NCBI GenBank assembly: GCA_963822435.1 | Contig: CAWGHN010000001.1 | Location: 62,001 to 126,000 of the forward strand | Direction of reading: 5' to 3' | DNA from: JAUYQR01 sp963822435 | GTDB taxonomy: Bacteria; Pseudomonadota; Alphaproteobacteria; Rhodobacterales; Rhodobacteraceae | DNA: 64,000 nucleotides | Shown here: positions 1 through 8,377 of the stretch, piece after piece | How positions within the stretch are numbered: position 1 is the first letter of the stretch | How the letters are laid out: every line of letters begins with the position of its first letter | Notes under the pieces: generated by a model | The model's input: only the letters and a program-made list of their open reading frames with translations | What the model was told of the DNA's origin: nothing | Database searches by the model: none | Translations under genes and position numbers: made by a program

Positions 1-1299
1 CTTCGCCATCTTTTCGTTCAGCGTGCGGCGGGGCAGGCACAACTCCTCCATCACCGCGACGATCGAGCCTTTGTGGCGGCGCATGGTGTTGTCGATCAGC
101 ATCCGTTCAAACGCCTCGACGTAATCCTTGAGCGGCTTGCCTTCGGTGGTCAGCGCCGGGCCGGAGGCTTCGTTGTCGGCCATGAGAAGCGAGGCGATGG
201 AGCCGGACCCACGGCGGTTCTGCAAGACCGCGCGTTCGGCGATGTTCACCAGTTGGCGGACGTTGCCGGGCCACGGCGCTTGCAGCAGCTGGGCGGCTTC
301 CTGAGCGGTCACCTGCGGGGCGTCACAGCCGTATTCCTCGGCGAACTGTTCGGACATGCGGGTGAACAACTGCAGGATGTCCTCGCCGCGCGACCGCAGT
401 GGCGGCAGCAGGATCGTCATGGCGCCGAGCCGGTAGAAAAGATCGGGGCGCAGCACGGCTTCGAGCGTGGTGTCGGGGGCGTGCTGGTTGCAGATCGCGA
501 TGATCCGGGTTTCGGGCGGGGTGCCCTGATCGTTGATCACGGTCAGCAGGCGGGCTTGCAGCGAATGGCTGAGCGCCTCGATATCCTCAAGGCACAGGGT
601 GCCACCGCGGGCTTCCTCGATCAAGGGCAACTGGCCATCTTCGGCGGGGCCAAAGAGGCGCGCGGCAAGCTGGTCTTCGCCCCAAGCGGCGCAGGAGATG
701 GTGACGAACTTTTTCGCCGCGCGCGGGCCGACGGCGTGCAGGGCGTGGGCGACAAGGGTCTTGCCGGTGCCGGTTTCGCCGTCGATCAGGACGTGACTGT
801 CGGCCTGCCCCAGATCGAGGATATCCTCGCGCAGCCGTTCCATCGCGGGGGACGAGCCGATCAGTTTTTTCATGATCGTCGTGCCGTCGGACAATTCCTT
901 GCGCAGCGCGCGGTTGTCCAGCGTCATCCGCCGGGCCTGCGTGGCGCGTTTGGCAAGTTCGGTCATCCGGTCCGGGTTGAACGGCTTTTCCAGAAAATCG
1001 AACGCCCCGACCCGCATCGCCTCGACGGCCATCGGCACGTCGCCGTGGCCGGTGATCATGATCACCGGCAGGCCAGAATCCTGCCCCATCAGCCGCTTGA
1101 GGAAGGCCATGCCATCCATCCCCGGCATCTTGATGTCACTGACCACGACGCCCTGAAACTCTGGCCCGATCACCTTCAGCGCGTCTTCCGCACTGGCATA
1201 GGTTTCCGTGTCAAAGCCGCTGAGCGCAAGCCACTGGCTGATGGATTGCCGCATGTCGGCCTCGTCATCGACGATCGCGACTTTCATAGCCCGAACCAT
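1..1299 (-). CDS. dctD: DctD-like response regulator, AAA+ type (C-terminus cut by window edge)
   Basis: Response regulator partner of the sensor kinase immediately upstream, probably controlling C4-dicarboxylate uptake. About 433 residues are visible from the ATG at 1299 (a second in-frame ATG lies at 1287). An N-terminal receiver has the acidic pair near residue 12 and phosphoacceptor Asp55 in SDIKMPG. The central AAA+ domain has Walker A GETGTGKT at 174-181 and a Walker B-like LCLEDIE. The end is a Fis-type helix-turn-helix (LPRRTLNEKM) running off the window, with only a few residues missing. Odd: the sigma-54 contact motif GAFTGA is absent; after RLFG (214-217) the loop is short (PAEDGQLPLIEEARGG). 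Some Rhodobacter NtrC-like regulators lack it too and work with the housekeeping sigma factor. The ATG is 7 bases after the dctB stop, so the two are cotranscribed. The exact ligand is inferred. Confidence 0.88.
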   Translation of the reverse strand, partial: MVRAMKVAIVDDEADMRQSISQWLALSGFDTETYASAEDALKVIGPEFQGVVVSDIKMPGMDGMAFLKRLMGQDSGLPVIMITGHGDVPMAVEAMRVGAFDFLEKPFNPDRMTELAKRATQARRMTLDNRALRKELSDGTTIMKKLIGSSPAMERLREDILDLGQADSHVLIDGETGTGKTLVAHALHAVGPRAAKKFVTISCAAWGEDQLAARLFGPAEDGQLPLIEEARGGTLCLEDIEALSHSLQARLLTVINDQGTPPETRIIAICNQHAPDTTLEAVLRPDLFYRLGAMTILLPPLRSRGEDILQLFTRMSEQFAEEYGCDAPQVTAQEAAQLLQAPWPGNVRQLVNIAERAVLQNRRGSGSIASLLMADNEASGPALTTEGKPLKDYVEAFERMLIDNTMRRHKGSIVAVMEELCLPRRTLNEKMAK

Positions 1300-1306
1300 A
1301 GAACCC

Positions 1307-3067
1307 TCATTCCGCTGCTTGTTGTTCCTTGCCGAGAATCGGCAATTGCATCTCGAAGACGGCGCCGCCGCTTTCGCCGTTGCGCGCCGTCAGCCGACCG
1401 CCAAGGTCGGTGACGATGCCGCTTGATATCGCAAGGCCAAGGCCGACGCCCTCACCCGGTTTCTTGGTGGTGTAGAACGGCTCGAACAGGTTATCGAGAT
1501 CGACGATCCCGTGGCCGTTGTCGCGCACCGTCAGGGTCGCCGTCTCGCCCGCCGACAGAAGGATGTCGATCTGCGGGGTTTCGGTGTCCTTGGTCGCGTC
1601 AAGCGCGTTGCGCAGAAGGTTGATGATGACCTGTTCCAGACGGATGCGGTCGGCCATCACCATGACCGGCTGGCGCGGCAGGCCGCGCGTGATCTTGACG
1701 ATGCGGGCCTTCAGCTGCGGCTCCATCATCGACAGGGCCGACGACACGCAGGCGCGAAGGTCAACCGGTTCAAAGGCTTCGCCGCCCTTCCTTGCGTACG
1801 ACTTCAACTGTCGGGTGATCGCGCCCATCCGTTCGATCAGGTCGTCGATCCGCTGGAACGACGACAGCGCCTCTTCCAGACGCTTTCTTTGCAGCAAGAG
1901 CCGCGCCCCGGCGAGGTAGGTCTTCATCGCGGCGAGGGGCTGGTTCAATTCGTGGCTGACCGCCGCCGACATCTCGCCCAGGGCGGCGAGTTTGGAGGAT
2001 TGTGCCAATGTCAGTTCGGCCACCTCAAGATCCTTCTGGACCTTTTCGCGTTCGGCGATCTCGCGCTGCAAACGCGCGTTCAGCATCCGCAGTTCCGCCG
2101 ATTCCCGCTGAAACAGCAAAGACCGCGACAGCGCGCGGCGCGACAGGATGTAGAAGGTGAACGCCATCAGGATGGCGAACCCCATGATTTCCAGCGCAAG
2201 GATGCCGTTCACCTGATCGCGCACCGAATTGTAGGCGGTGAAGGTATACATCCGCCAGCCGCGGAACGGCACCCGCGCCTCGGTCTGCATCACCGCCTCG
2301 CCGTGCACATAGGCATCGGGCGACACCTGCGCCCAGTCGGCCGTGGCCTGCAACGCGCGCGAAATCGCCGAGGGCGCGTCGCGCAGCGTCAGCGCTTCGT
2401 CCATCGGCAGGCCACGCCAGCGCGGCTCGGTCGCGAGAACCACGCTGCCCTCGCTGTCGGTGACAAGGACGGCATCCTGCAACCCCGCCCAGGCGCGTTC
2501 GAATTTCATCAGGTCAACCGACACCACAATGACGCCCATCAGGCGCGACTCTGACCGGATGCTGCGGGAATAGACGAAATCGTAGCCGCCCGCCTCGCGG
2601 CGGACCGGGGTAAAGATGGTGCCTTCGGCTCGCTGCGCATCGACGAAATAGGGATCGGACTTGTAGCTGGTGCCAAGCACGTTGCGGTTGGTTGCGCCGA
2701 CCACGCGGCCATCGTTGTCGACCAGCCGGATCGAGGCGACGCCGATTTCCGCCTGCAAGGCGATAAGCTTGGCCGATGTGCTGGCAAAGTTGCCCTCGGC
2801 CAGCGCCCGGACCAGTTCCGGGTCACGCGCCAGCAGGAGCGGCACCACCGACGTGCGCTGCAATTCCGAGATCAGGTTGCCGGTGTAAAGCGCCAGCCGC
2901 ACTTCGGCGCGGTTGCGGGTGGTTTCAACGTAGCGGTCGGTCAACAGCCGGTTCGACACCAGCACCACCACCACCGCCAGCACCAACAGAAAGCCGATGG
3001 CGAGTTTCACGCGCCAGGGCAATCCCTTGGCGGTCTCGTCCAGGTCGCTTTGGTCCACTGTCGTCAT
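1307..3067 (-). CDS. dctB: DctB-type sensor histidine kinase
   Basis: Membrane sensor kinase, 586 residues, first gene of the pair with the DctD-like regulator. Two transmembrane segments (about 21-39 and 289-308) flank a long periplasmic sensor region of the PAS-like double-Cache type. A coiled-coil linker (about 325-360, LQREIAEREKVQKDLE) leads to the phosphoacceptor box SHELNQPLAA with His372, followed by the ATPase region with N box NLLRNALDAT, G1 DNGHGI and G2 GVGLGLAIS. The architecture and the HELNQPLAAMKTYLAGAR-like box are typical of DctB, which senses succinate, fumarate or malate in the periplasm and phosphorylates DctD. No dctPQM or dctA gene is in the window, so the substrate is inferred from family resemblance only. 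Confidence 0.9.
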   Translation of the reverse strand: MTTVDQSDLDETAKGLPWRVKLAIGFLLVLAVVVVLVSNRLLTDRYVETTRNRAEVRLALYTGNLISELQRTSVVPLLLARDPELVRALAEGNFASTSAKLIALQAEIGVASIRLVDNDGRVVGATNRNVLGTSYKSDPYFVDAQRAEGTIFTPVRREAGGYDFVYSRSIRSESRLMGVIVVSVDLMKFERAWAGLQDAVLVTDSEGSVVLATEPRWRGLPMDEALTLRDAPSAISRALQATADWAQVSPDAYVHGEAVMQTEARVPFRGWRMYTFTAYNSVRDQVNGILALEIMGFAILMAFTFYILSRRALSRSLLFQRESAELRMLNARLQREIAEREKVQKDLEVAELTLAQSSKLAALGEMSAAVSHELNQPLAAMKTYLAGARLLLQRKRLEEALSSFQRIDDLIERMGAITRQLKSYARKGGEAFEPVDLRACVSSALSMMEPQLKARIVKITRGLPRQPVMVMADRIRLEQVIINLLRNALDATKDTETPQIDILLSAGETATLTVRDNGHGIVDLDNLFEPFYTTKKPGEGVGLGLAISSGIVTDLGGRLTARNGESGGAVFEMQLPILGKEQQAAE

Positions 3068-3113
3068 GCGCGCAGAGTATGGCCGGGGCGGAACGGCCTC
3101 AAGCGCATGACCG

Positions 3114-3782
3114 TCAGGCCAGCGCCATCCCGCGCATCAGCGAGGCAAACACGCCCTGCCCGTCCGCGCCGCCGGTAACCGGGTCTACCGCGCGTTCCGG
3201 GTGCGGCATCATGCCAAGCACGCGGCGGTTCGCCGACAGCACGCCTGCGATGTCGGCCATCGAGCCGTTCGGATTGGCGGCGTAGGTGAAGGCGATGCGA
3301 TCTTCAGCCTTCAGGCGCTGCAAACCGGCGTCGTCGATGGTGTAGTTGCCGTCGTGATGCGCGATCGGGATGCGAAGTTCCTGCCCGGTGGCATAGCTTT
3401 GGGTGAAGGGGCTGGCGGTGGTGGCGACCTTCAGCATGACGCTGCGGCAGACGAATTTCAGCCCTGCGTTGCGCATCAGCACACCGGGGAGAAGGCCCAT
3501 CTCGGTCAACACCTGAAAGCCGTTGCAGATGCCGATGGCAAAGCCGCCGCGATCGGCGTGGGCGCGCACCGCGGCCCCGATCGGCGACTGTGCCGCGATG
3601 GCACCGCAGCGCAGGTAATCGCCAAAGGAAAACCCGCCGGGGATGCCGACCACATCGACGCCCACAGGCAGCGCGGTGTCCTTGTGCCAGACGCGCGCGA
3701 CCTCGAATCCGGCGGCCTCGAAGGCCACGGCAAGGTCACGGTCGCAGTTCGATCCGGGGAAGGTGACGACGGCGGCTTTCAT
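3114..3782 (-). CDS. purQ: Phosphoribosylformylglycinamidine synthase subunit PurQ
   Basis: Glutaminase subunit of FGAM synthase in purine biosynthesis; it supplies ammonia to PurL together with PurS. 222 residues, normal length for the stand-alone alphaproteobacterial subunit. It starts with MKAAVVTFPGSNCDRD at the ATG at 3782; the open frame continues upstream through a proline-rich stretch that does not look coding. Class I amidotransferase triad: Cys86 in GICNGFQ and His194/Glu196 in MMPHPER. The purS and purL genes are not adjacent here. It is transcribed divergently from the FAD oxidase gene, with about 130 bases between. Confidence 0.96.
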   Translation of the reverse strand: MKAAVVTFPGSNCDRDLAVAFEAAGFEVARVWHKDTALPVGVDVVGIPGGFSFGDYLRCGAIAAQSPIGAAVRAHADRGGFAIGICNGFQVLTEMGLLPGVLMRNAGLKFVCRSVMLKVATTASPFTQSYATGQELRIPIAHHDGNYTIDDAGLQRLKAEDRIAFTYAANPNGSMADIAGVLSANRRVLGMMPHPERAVDPVTGGADGQGVFASLMRGMALA

Positions 3783-3910
3783 GGCCCCTCCGAGGGTTTG
3801 GACTATGCGCACTCCATAGCGCAGGGCGCCGCGAAGGGCCAGAGGCGGTGGCGGCGGCGGCGGTGGTTTGCAAGGCTTGTCAGCACCGCCAAACCGCTTA
3901 GGCTGCACGC

Positions 3911-5278
3911 ATGGTGAGCGATGCCGCCCGATCCGACCTTGGCGCCCTGTTCGGCGACCGGCTTTCGCTGTCGGCCGCCGTGCGCGAGGCGCATGGGCAA
4001 AGCGAAAGCCTGGTCACCGCAGGGCTGCCAGACGCGGTGGTGTTCCCCCGCACCACGGATGAGGTGGCACGGCTGGCGGTGCTGGCCGGGCGGCATCGGG
4101 TGCCGCTGATCGGCTGGGGGGCGGGCACGTCACTGGAAGGGCATGCGCTGGCGGTGACGGGCGGCGTGGTGGTCGATTTCCGCGACATGGCGGCGGTGCT
4201 TGAGCTGAGGGCCGAGGATCGGCTGGTCCGGGTGCAACCGGGGCTGACGCGCGAGGCGTTGAACACCGAACTGCGTGCGACCGGGCTGATGTTTCCGGTC
4301 GATCCGGGTGCCAATGCCTCGCTTGGCGGGATGGCGGCGACGCGGGCGTCGGGCACGACGGCGGTGCGTTACGGCACGATGCGCGACAACGTGCGCGGGC
4401 TGGAGGTGGTGCTGGCGGATGGCCGGGTGATCCGCACCGGGACGGCTGCGCCGAAATCGTCGGCGGGCTATGACCTGACGGCGCTGTTCGTGGGGTCCGA
4501 AGGCACGCTGGGCCTGATCACCGAACTGACGCTCAGGCTGCACGGCCAGCCCGAGGCGGTGATGGCGGCGGTGGCGGCGTTTCCGACGCTGGCCGGGGCG
4601 GTCGATTGCGTGATCGCCACGATCCAGATGGGCATTCCGATGGCGCGGATCGAGTTTCTGGACGAAGCCACGGTCGCGGCCTGCAACGCCTATTCGGGCG
4701 GCAGCCTGCCCTTGGCACCGCAGTTGCTGCTGGAGTTTCACGGCCATCCGGTCGGGGTGGCCGAGGATGTGCGGCGGTTTCAGGAGGTGGCGGCGCTGTT
4801 CGGGGCGGAGGGATTTCAATGGGCCGACCGGCAGGAAGATCGCAACCGGCTGTGGAAGCTGCGCCACGAGGCGTACCGCGCCATCCTTGCCTCGCGCCCG
4901 GGACGCAGGGCGATCGTGACGGATGTCTGCGTGCCGATATCGGCGCTGGCGGTGGCGGTGGCCGAGACGCGGGCGGATATCGCCGCGTCAGGGTTACCGG
5001 GGCCGATCCTCGGGCATGTGGGCGACGGCAATTTTCACGCGATCCTGCTGGTCGATCCGGGCAGCGCGGCAGAGGTTGCAACGGCCGGCGCGCTGGCCGG
5101 GCGGATGGCCGAACGCGCTTTGCGGCTGGGTGGCACGATCACCGGCGAGCATGGCGTGGGATTTGGCAAGCGGCCCTACATGGCGGCCGAACATGGGGCG
5201 GCATGGCACGTGATGGGCGAGATCAAGCGGGCGCTGGACCCGATGGGTGTGATGAACCCCGGCAAGGTCGTGCCCTGA
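3911..5278 (+). CDS. FAD-binding oxidoreductase, GlcD / D-lactate dehydrogenase (cytochrome) family
   Basis: 455-residue flavoprotein of the VAO/PCMH superfamily with a FAD_binding_4 domain (about 35-175; GWGAGTSLEGHA and the NASLGGMAATRASGT loop that holds the FAD pyrophosphate) and a C-terminal FAD-oxidase_C domain ending GHVGDGNFH...GTITGEHGVGFGKR. These His and Glu residues are typical of D-lactate dehydrogenase and glycolate oxidase GlcD. It probably oxidises a D-2-hydroxy acid and passes electrons to quinone or cytochrome c. There is no GlcE or GlcF partner nearby, which favours a self-contained D-lactate or D-2-hydroxyacid dehydrogenase. A paralogue of the same family lies at 36370-37782. 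The substrate is not determined by sequence. Confidence 0.88.
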   Translation: MVSDAARSDLGALFGDRLSLSAAVREAHGQSESLVTAGLPDAVVFPRTTDEVARLAVLAGRHRVPLIGWGAGTSLEGHALAVTGGVVVDFRDMAAVLELRAEDRLVRVQPGLTREALNTELRATGLMFPVDPGANASLGGMAATRASGTTAVRYGTMRDNVRGLEVVLADGRVIRTGTAAPKSSAGYDLTALFVGSEGTLGLITELTLRLHGQPEAVMAAVAAFPTLAGAVDCVIATIQMGIPMARIEFLDEATVAACNAYSGGSLPLAPQLLLEFHGHPVGVAEDVRRFQEVAALFGAEGFQWADRQEDRNRLWKLRHEAYRAILASRPGRRAIVTDVCVPISALAVAVAETRADIAASGLPGPILGHVGDGNFHAILLVDPGSAAEVATAGALAGRMAERALRLGGTITGEHGVGFGKRPYMAAEHGAAWHVMGEIKRALDPMGVMNPGKVVP

Positions 5279-5302
5279 CCAGACCTGGTCTTGCGGAGCC
5301 GC

Positions 5303-5320
5303 CCGCCCCTTGCGGGGCGG
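5303..5320 (+). other. Stem-loop downstream of the FAD oxidase gene
   Basis: Perfect 7-bp stem CCGCCCC / GGGGCGG with a TTGC loop, 25 bases after the oxidase stop codon. No T tract follows, so it is not a convincing intrinsic terminator; it may mark the 3' end of the transcript in another way. Confidence 0.4.
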
Positions 5321-5384
5321 TCAGCCATCCTTGAGGTCGCCTGCGCGGCTTTGCCGCTTGGCTCCGCTGCGCTGCCGCGCGGGC

Positions 5385-5410
5385 GGATATTTCCAGCAAA
5401 GAGGAAGGCC
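5385..5410 (+). repeat. Short intergenic element, copy 1
   Basis: Contains GGATATTTC, a two- to three-base variable part, then GCAAAGAGGAAGGCC. A nearly identical element lies in inverse orientation at 51014-51039, also just outside a gene 3' end. The two copies differ by one indel and a substitution in the middle. Confidence 0.55.
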
Positions 5411-5419
5411 GTGTTTGCC

Positions 5420-5575
5420 TCAGAGATCGAAGCTGGAGCGGCGGAAGAGGCCGTTGTCGACCTCGCGCTGGCGGCGCTCCAAATCGTAGCGCGAGACGGC
5501 GGCATTGAGGTAATCGCGCTCGATCTCGCGGACCGAAGGGAAATTGCGCAGGGCGGTTTTGATGAAGTTCAACAT
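5420..5575 (-). CDS. DUF3563 family small protein
   Basis: 51-residue protein starting MLNFIKTALRNFPSVREIE and ending with an arginine-rich segment (DLERRQREVDNGLFRRSSF). This matches the short DUF3563-type proteins common in Rhodobacterales and Rhizobiales, whose function is unknown. The frame extends 26 codons upstream, but the ATG at 5575 is preferred: it gives the family length, and a purine-rich AAGGAAAAGG lies just upstream. No membrane segment or signal peptide; highly charged and probably helical. Convergent with the FAD oxidase gene. Confidence 0.75.
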   Translation of the reverse strand: MLNFIKTALRNFPSVREIERDYLNAAVSRYDLERRQREVDNGLFRRSSFDL

Positions 5576-5704
5576 GGGCTTACCTTTTCCTTGTGAGGCG
5601 AAGATAGGATGCCGCAGCGCAGCAAAAAAGGCCGGATCGGGAAGGGCCGCCATGCGCGTGGCGCATAGGTCGTGTCATTTTGCCGTAACAAACGGGCAGG
5701 ACGC

Positions 5705-7348
5705 CTAAGTTTGCAGCAGCGCTTTGGCCGCCGCGCGGGCCGCTTCGGTGACTGTGTCGCCCGCCAGCATCCGGGCGATTTCCTCGATCCGTGCCGGGGC
5801 GTCAAGGGCTGTGACGGTGGACAGGGTCTGGTCGTTCGCCACCCGCTTTTCCACCCGCCAATGCTGCGCGCCGAAGGCCGCGACCTGGGGCGAGTGCGTC
5901 ACGACCAGCACCTGTGCGCCTTGCGCCAGCGCCTTGAGGCGGCGGCCGACGGCATCGGCGGTGGCGCCACCGACGCCACGGTCGATCTCGTCGAAAATCA
6001 GGGTCTGTCCGGGGCTGTCGCCGGTGAGGCAGACCTTGAGGGCCAGAAGGAAGCGGCTGAGTTCGCCCCCCGAGGCGATGCGGTTCAGCGCACCCGAAGG
6101 CGCGCCAGGGTTGGTGGCAACGGTGAAGGTGACGGCATCGGTGCCGTCCGGCCCCGGTTCGCCGGGTGCGAATTCGGTCGCGAACACCGCGCGCTCCATC
6201 TTCAGGGGCGCCAGTTCGGCGGCCATCGCGGCATCAAGCCGGACCGCGGCGGCGCGGCGGGCGGTGCTGACGCGGGCGGCCTCGACGCTGTAGGCGGCCT
6301 CGGCCTCGGCCAGCGATTTTTGCAGCCGTGCAAGGCCAGCGGTGCCGCCGTCGATCGCGGCGAGGCGGGCGCGGAGCGCGGCAGCGAAATTGCCAAGTTC
6401 GTCCGGCAACTGCCCGTGCTTGCGGGCAAGCGCGCGGATCGCGAACAGGCGTTCCTCGGCGGCCTCAAGCTCGGCGGGGTTGAAGTCGAGCGCGTGAAGG
6501 GTGGCCTCGACCCCGGCCTGCGCATCGGAAAGTTCGATAAGCGCACGGTTCAAGGCGGCAAGCGCCGGTTCCAGCGCACCTTCGGCCTTGTCGGCGGCGC
6601 CTTCCAGCCAGCGCACCGCATCGCGCATCCGGCCTTCGGCGCCGTCTTCAGTGAGCGCCGCCAGCGCCTTGGCCACGTCTTCGCGGATGCGGGCCGCGCC
6701 TTGCATCAGGCGGCGGCGGGCATCGAGGCTGGCCTCCTCGCCGGGTTCGGGATCGAGCTTGTCGAGTTCGGTCACCGCGTGGCGCAGGTAGTCTTCCTCG
6801 GCGGCGGCGCGGGCGAGGGTCGCTTCGGCCTCGGCCAGCGCGGTGCGGGCGCTGCGTTGCGCGGCCCAGGCGGTGCGGAGGGGGGCAAGGTCGAGGCCGG
6901 CGTAGGCATCCAGCAGCGCGCGGTGGCCGCGCGGATTCAAGAGGCCCCGATCATCGTGCTGGCCGTGCAGTTCGACAAGGTGGTCGGACAGGTCGCGCAG
7001 CACCTCGCCCGAGACGCGGCGGTCGTTGATCCAGGCGGTCTTGCGGCCATCGGCAAAGTTGACGCGGCGCAGGATCACCTCGCCCTCGGCCTCGATCCCG
7101 GCCTCGGCCAGCACGGCATGCGCGGCATGGCCGGGGGCAAGGTCGAAGACGGCGGTCACTTCGCCTTGCGCCGCGCCCTGGCGCACCAGTTCGGCCCTGC
7201 CCCGCCAGCCCAGCACGAACCCAAGCGCGTCAAGCAGGATCGACTTGCCCGCCCCGGTTTCGCCGGTCAGCACATTGAGGCCGGGACCAAGGTCCAGCGA
7301 CAGGCGGTCGATGATCAGCACATCGCGGATATCCAGCGAGATCAGCAT
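5705..7348 (-). CDS. recN: DNA repair protein RecN
   Basis: SMC-like ATPase used in double-strand break repair. 547 residues, the usual RecN length. Walker A GETGAGKS at 29-36; coiled-coil arms in the middle (alanine-, glutamate- and arginine-rich, about 165-360); the signature ASGGELSRFLLALK and Walker B TLIFDEIDRGVGG near 430-480, then the D-loop/H-loop region VVTHSPQVAAF. The start is the ATG at 7348 (MLISLDIRDVLI), which fits family alignments; the open frame continues upstream without family similarity. It lies 49 bases downstream of bamD on the same strand and is probably cotranscribed. No GTTC-N7-GTTC LexA box was seen directly upstream. Confidence 0.96.
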   Translation of the reverse strand: MLISLDIRDVLIIDRLSLDLGPGLNVLTGETGAGKSILLDALGFVLGWRGRAELVRQGAAQGEVTAVFDLAPGHAAHAVLAEAGIEAEGEVILRRVNFADGRKTAWINDRRVSGEVLRDLSDHLVELHGQHDDRGLLNPRGHRALLDAYAGLDLAPLRTAWAAQRSARTALAEAEATLARAAAEEDYLRHAVTELDKLDPEPGEEASLDARRRLMQGAARIREDVAKALAALTEDGAEGRMRDAVRWLEGAADKAEGALEPALAALNRALIELSDAQAGVEATLHALDFNPAELEAAEERLFAIRALARKHGQLPDELGNFAAALRARLAAIDGGTAGLARLQKSLAEAEAAYSVEAARVSTARRAAAVRLDAAMAAELAPLKMERAVFATEFAPGEPGPDGTDAVTFTVATNPGAPSGALNRIASGGELSRFLLALKVCLTGDSPGQTLIFDEIDRGVGGATADAVGRRLKALAQGAQVLVVTHSPQVAAFGAQHWRVEKRVANDQTLSTVTALDAPARIEEIARMLAGDTVTEAARAAAKALLQT

Positions 7349-7397
7349 CGCAGCCCCGGGTGGAAAGGCCTGTGGATGGGCGTTGCGCCCATCCCGG

Positions 7398-8237
7398 TCA
7401 CAACCATTCGCCCTTGACCATCTGGCTGTAAATGCTGCGCAGCCAGCCTTCGCCCTTTGCCTCGGGGCTGAGGCCACGGCCCTTCAACAGACGGAAGCTG
7501 TCGTCGTAGAACGGCGAGGACTGGTAGTTGTAGCCAAGGATCGCCGCCGCAGTCTGCGCCTCGTCCGTAAGGCCAAGCGCAAGGTAGGCTTCGGTCAGAC
7601 GAAGCAGCGCCTCAGGGGTGTGGCTGGTGGTCTGGAAATCCTGCACCACGTTGCGGAAGCGGTTGATCGCAGCGGTGTAGTGGCGACGTTTCAGGTAGTA
7701 GCGACCGATTTCCATTTCCTTGGCGGCAAGCTGGTCGAACGCCAGTTCGAACTTCAGGATGGCCGAGCGGGTGTATTCGCTGTCGGGGTAGGTTTCGATC
7801 ACGTCGCGCATGCCTTGCAAGGCCTGGAACGTAAGGCCCTGATCGCGGCCGACATCGTCGATCTGGTCGTAGTAGCTGAGCGCCATGAGATAAAGCGCAT
7901 AGGGCGCATCCTCATCACCGGGGTAGAAATCGAGGAAACGCTGCGCCGCGGTGCGCGCCTCTTCGTACTCCTTGGCCTTGTGGTGGGTGAAGGCCTGCAT
8001 GATGAGCGCACGCTTGGCGTATTCTGTGTAGGGGTAAAGCCGCTCCACCTCCTGGAAATAGATCAGGGCGTCTTTCGGACGCGAACCCGTCTCAAGCTCC
8101 AGCTCGCCCTTCTTGTAGATTTCCTCAGCGGTGTAACTGTCCAGCGCACGCTCGTTGGTCCCGCCGGCACAGCCTGCGAGTGATGCAACCAGAAGCGCTG
8201 CGATGAGGAAACCTGCGCCCGACCTGCCGCCTGCCAT
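7398..8237 (-). CDS. bamD: Outer membrane protein assembly factor BamD
   Basis: Lipoprotein of the Bam complex that inserts beta-barrel proteins in the outer membrane. From the ATG at 8237 the product is 279 residues with a lipoprotein signal peptide: hydrophobic core then lipobox SLAGC with acylated Cys23. An alternative ATG five codons upstream (8252) is possible. The mature part is five TPR-like helix pairs (KGELELETGSRPKDALIYF, YPYTEYAKRALIMQAF, YPGDEDAPYALYLMALSYY, YPDSEYTRSAILKF) characteristic of BamD/YfiO. It lies downstream of lpxC and upstream of recN on the same strand, linking outer-membrane biogenesis to the division cluster. Confidence 0.94.
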   Translation of the reverse strand: MAGGRSGAGFLIAALLVASLAGCAGGTNERALDSYTAEEIYKKGELELETGSRPKDALIYFQEVERLYPYTEYAKRALIMQAFTHHKAKEYEEARTAAQRFLDFYPGDEDAPYALYLMALSYYDQIDDVGRDQGLTFQALQGMRDVIETYPDSEYTRSAILKFELAFDQLAAKEMEIGRYYLKRRHYTAAINRFRNVVQDFQTTSHTPEALLRLTEAYLALGLTDEAQTAAAILGYNYQSSPFYDDSFRLLKGRGLSPEAKGEGWLRSIYSQMVKGEWL

Positions 8238-8377
8238 GTTCCGCCTATCCAAACCTGCGGCCCCTGTCCGGGCCCCTTTCGGGGCGCGCCGTTGGGGCGA
8301 TTTGCATGTGTCCTAGCACAGATAAATCCGGGGCGCAAAACGCCTTTCACACGGCGGCGGGCCAGATCGCGGTGATG

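Noticed and set aside
73..1413. Long plus-strand open frame (446 codons) over the dctD/dctB region
   Set aside because: Antisense to two genes with full domain signatures; its translation is Gly/Arg/Gln-rich with no motif, as expected for shadow frames at high GC.
5672..7417. Long plus-strand open frame (581 codons) across recN
   Set aside because: Antisense shadow of recN; low-complexity translation without recognisable domain.
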